From Saturnia japonica (lineage: Eukaryota; Arthropoda; Insecta; Lepidoptera; Saturniidae): a stretch of 64,000 bases of DNA. The notes beneath the pieces are model-generated. The model made no database searches. It was not told the origin of the DNA and worked only from the letters and a program-made list of their open reading frames with translations. Within the stretch, counting starts at the first letter, position 1. The number at the start of each line of letters is the position of its first letter. The position numbers and the translations under genes are program-made. The stretch lies in NCBI GenBank assembly GCA_033032175.1, contig CM065325.1, positions 7,220,930-7,284,929 of the forward strand, read 5' to 3'. This document shows, in pieces, positions 61,925 to 64,000 of the stretch.

Positions 61925-62015
61925 ACAAACCGTGTCAAAGAAAGACATACATACATAGATACACATATGCTCTAAAAACATAACCCTTCTTTTTCGCAGT
62001 CGGGTAAAAAACTTT
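61925..62015 (+). repeat. Interspersed-repeat tail
   Basis: 'gacatacatacatagataca', then cataacccttctttttcgca and gtcgggtaaaaaa. It is related to the tail near 7545-7620. Confidence 0.5.
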
Positions 62016-62189
62016 TTAAAAACAAGCTTTTATTCAATGCTTCAATAATTTTAAAAGCCTAGTAACGACCAACACATTTTTTAAAGTCTATTGTATTCCC
62101 GGTTCTCACATTTAATTTGCGCTATAAATTTTAAAAATTATTGAAAGCTATCTACATTTATACTACATTTAAATAGTATAAAGTAAAGT

Positions 62190-62430
62190 CACTTCCCGCT
62201 GTCTGTCCTTATGTACGCTTAGATCTTTTCAACTGCGCAACGGATTTTAAAGTGGTTTTTGGATTTAGATTTTTTTTATGGAAGGTTTATATAAATAATA
62301 CATTCTAATAAGTTATTGTACAGTAGACAAAATTCAATGACTTGTGATTAAATCTTCAAAAGTCCGCGATGGCATATGTCTATCTCCTAAGGTTTACTCA
62401 CAATAACCATTTTTATCTTTAACATAATTA
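62190..62430 (+). repeat. Interspersed repeat ('cgcaacggattt' type)
   Basis: 'gtctgtccttatgtacgctt', agatcttttcaactgcgcaa, cggattttaaagtggttttt and atggaaggtttatataa follow the order of a common lepidopteran repeat. Confidence 0.5.
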
Positions 62431-62699
62431 TTTAAAAAATATTACGTTTTATGTGAAACTATTTTTTCCAATTCTGTAGTAATGTTTATGCACATAAATT
62501 TGTTAGATAACTTGCACATTTAATGTAGATTAAAATTCTCCTCAATAGTTTTCCATTTATTGAATATCGTAGAAGATATCACGAATTCAAAATTACGCGC
62601 GATTTAAGAAATCCCTTTCAGCAAAACGGTCCCGGTCAGTTAGCCGGCACTCCCCATCTATGATGAATTACGCGTCGCGAGCTAAGCTAACTATTCGAA

Positions 62700-62915
62700 G
62701 AAATATAACATGCCATCACACCTGTATCCCGAAGTGTTAGGAAGAGGTACACCCACAGTTCGCCGGGTATGCTTTAGGTCTAATGTAAAGGGGGCGAGCC
62801 TATTGCCATTAATTGGGCACAAAACCAAACCCCGAGCTGCTCCTGAGAATTTCATAGAAAACCCCAATGACACTTTGCTCGACCTGGGAATCGAAGCTAG
62901 AACCTCGAGCATAGC
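62700..62915 (-). repeat. Dispersed repeat, family B, copy 2
   Basis: Inverted relative of 1812-2019, somewhat better preserved. The 76- and 85-codon frames on its two strands are by-products. Confidence 0.7.
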
Positions 62916-62959
62916 AGTCACGTTTAGGACCAGTATACTAGAGGTAGATGTGAACTATC

Positions 62960-63056
62960 AATATTAAGGCGATAAACTTTATTTAATGATTATTTTTGAA
63001 ACATAAAATACACCTTTTGTAAATTGTACCCGTGCGAAGCTGGGGCGGGTCGCTAG
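62960..63056 (-). repeat. Repeat end with 'acccgtgcgaagc' word
   Basis: gtacccgtgcgaagctgggg and cgggtcgctagt form a typical terminus of a lepidopteran repeat. The body may include the family B copy just to the left. Confidence 0.5.
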
Positions 63057-64000
63057 TATTGAATAAAAGCTTTTCTTTAGTTTTTTATTTGTATTTTTTT
63101 ACATATTCTTCTGAGCAAACCCTTTCATTTGATACCCATATCATGAGGATGCATAAAGAATAACTGGTCCGACATCTTTTGTAGTCCGCCATATTGTATT
63201 TAGAATGACGTCATTTAACTAACAATGCGTTGTCATCCAAACTAAACATGTATGCAAAATTTCAGCTCAATTGGTTGGGGTTATCTGTTGTAAAATTCAG
63301 TTGCAAGATTTGACCCATACTAACAAGGCAAGTTAAATAAAAGCTTGTAATAAAAACAAAAGTAATATTTAGTTACACTCTTATATAAAAAGGTTCGCCA
63401 TCGCTATTGTATAAGACTTATTTTGATTTTAGTAAAAGTACACACAAAATCGGTTTTTTATTAAATAAAAATAAAAATAAACTAAGAACCTCAAATTATT
63501 AAATTTTATGAGCCGCTTGTTACGTAATTACCACGTTATATATTTCAAAATATAACTAATAAATACACAATATCCAGGCGAACGACCTGTGCTCGGTGTC
63601 TATAAACGAAAAAAGAAAACACCTATCTAGGTAAACTTGGAATGTAAAACATTATCTAAATACAAAGTTTAATCGAAATCGTTGGAGCCGTTTCCGAGAA
63701 ACCAATTACATATATATACAAGAATTGCTCAATTAATATAATATAAGACACAATACGACTATAAAATCATTGTTGTGGTATTTTTATACCGTGTATTAAA
63801 CTATAGTAAAGAACTTGTAGATACACTAATAAGTTCACTGTGTTGTAAGGATATCGGCTATCTCCTATGAAACTGCTTGTAAGTCTTCTTGTGTGCGGTA
63901 GACAGACAAAGTTAGTTGAAGCCAGACCTAACATAGTATACTATATCACAACTCTTACAAAATAAACTAACAAAGTACAAACTTTATCCTATAGGTACGT
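63057..64000. other. AT-rich non-coding stretch
   Basis: 63215-63330 (gcaaaatttcagctcaattg) may be another old repeat piece. No gene. Confidence 0.4.

Overview
The window looks like nuclear DNA of a lepidopteran (moth or butterfly). It is very AT-rich and has no long intact host gene. It is packed with interspersed repeats whose ends I recognise as common in Lepidoptera: tRNA-derived SINEs, repeats that start near 'actagctg' and end near 'ataatattagtatag', the 'gagtcggactcgcgcac ... cggaaccctaaaaa' type, and RTE-clade LINE 3' ends. Family names are from memory and were not checked by search. The most likely setting is a gene-poor intergenic or long-intron region.

Layout. 0-4.6 kb: hairpin/MITE-like inverted repeats, one copy of a dispersed repeat, and a decayed Tc1-like transposase on the minus strand. 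6-7.15 kb: a GC-richer island that reads on the plus strand as broken pieces of an alphavirus-like (Kitrinoviricota) superfamily 1 helicase, i.e. an endogenous viral element derived from a plus-strand RNA virus. 7.9-14.3 kb: SINE/LINE-type repeats. 14306-26003: two head-to-tail copies of a 5.85 kb unit, almost identical, each with two recognisable repeats, a SINE and a CpG-rich candidate promoter/first exon. 26-31.6 kb: a strong hairpin, candidate regulatory sequence, more repeats and a 5'-truncated RTE LINE end. 32.0-33.3 kb: a mariner element with TIRs, broken by a frameshift and a stop, inserted into an older repeat whose uninterrupted relative lies at 42.15-42.58 kb. 39.1-40.4 kb: a second, different mariner, intact apart from one frameshift. 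41-50.9 kb: SINEs and other repeats, plus a candidate cysteine-rich terminal exon on the minus strand at 44.5 kb. 55.9-56.8 kb: an 834 bp element with perfect 27 bp terminal inverted repeats. 59.2-60.5 kb: GC-rich segments with good splice signals, a candidate 5' end of a host gene. 61.9-63.1 kb: more repeats, including an inverted relative of the repeat at 1.8 kb.

Nothing here forms an operon or pathway. What links the features is mobile-element history: nesting, truncation, viral capture and a recent tandem duplication. The best candidates for something not yet described are the viral helicase fossil, the near-identical 5.85 kb tandem pair, and the 27 bp TIR element. Host-exon calls are tentative because they rest on splice signals and composition only.
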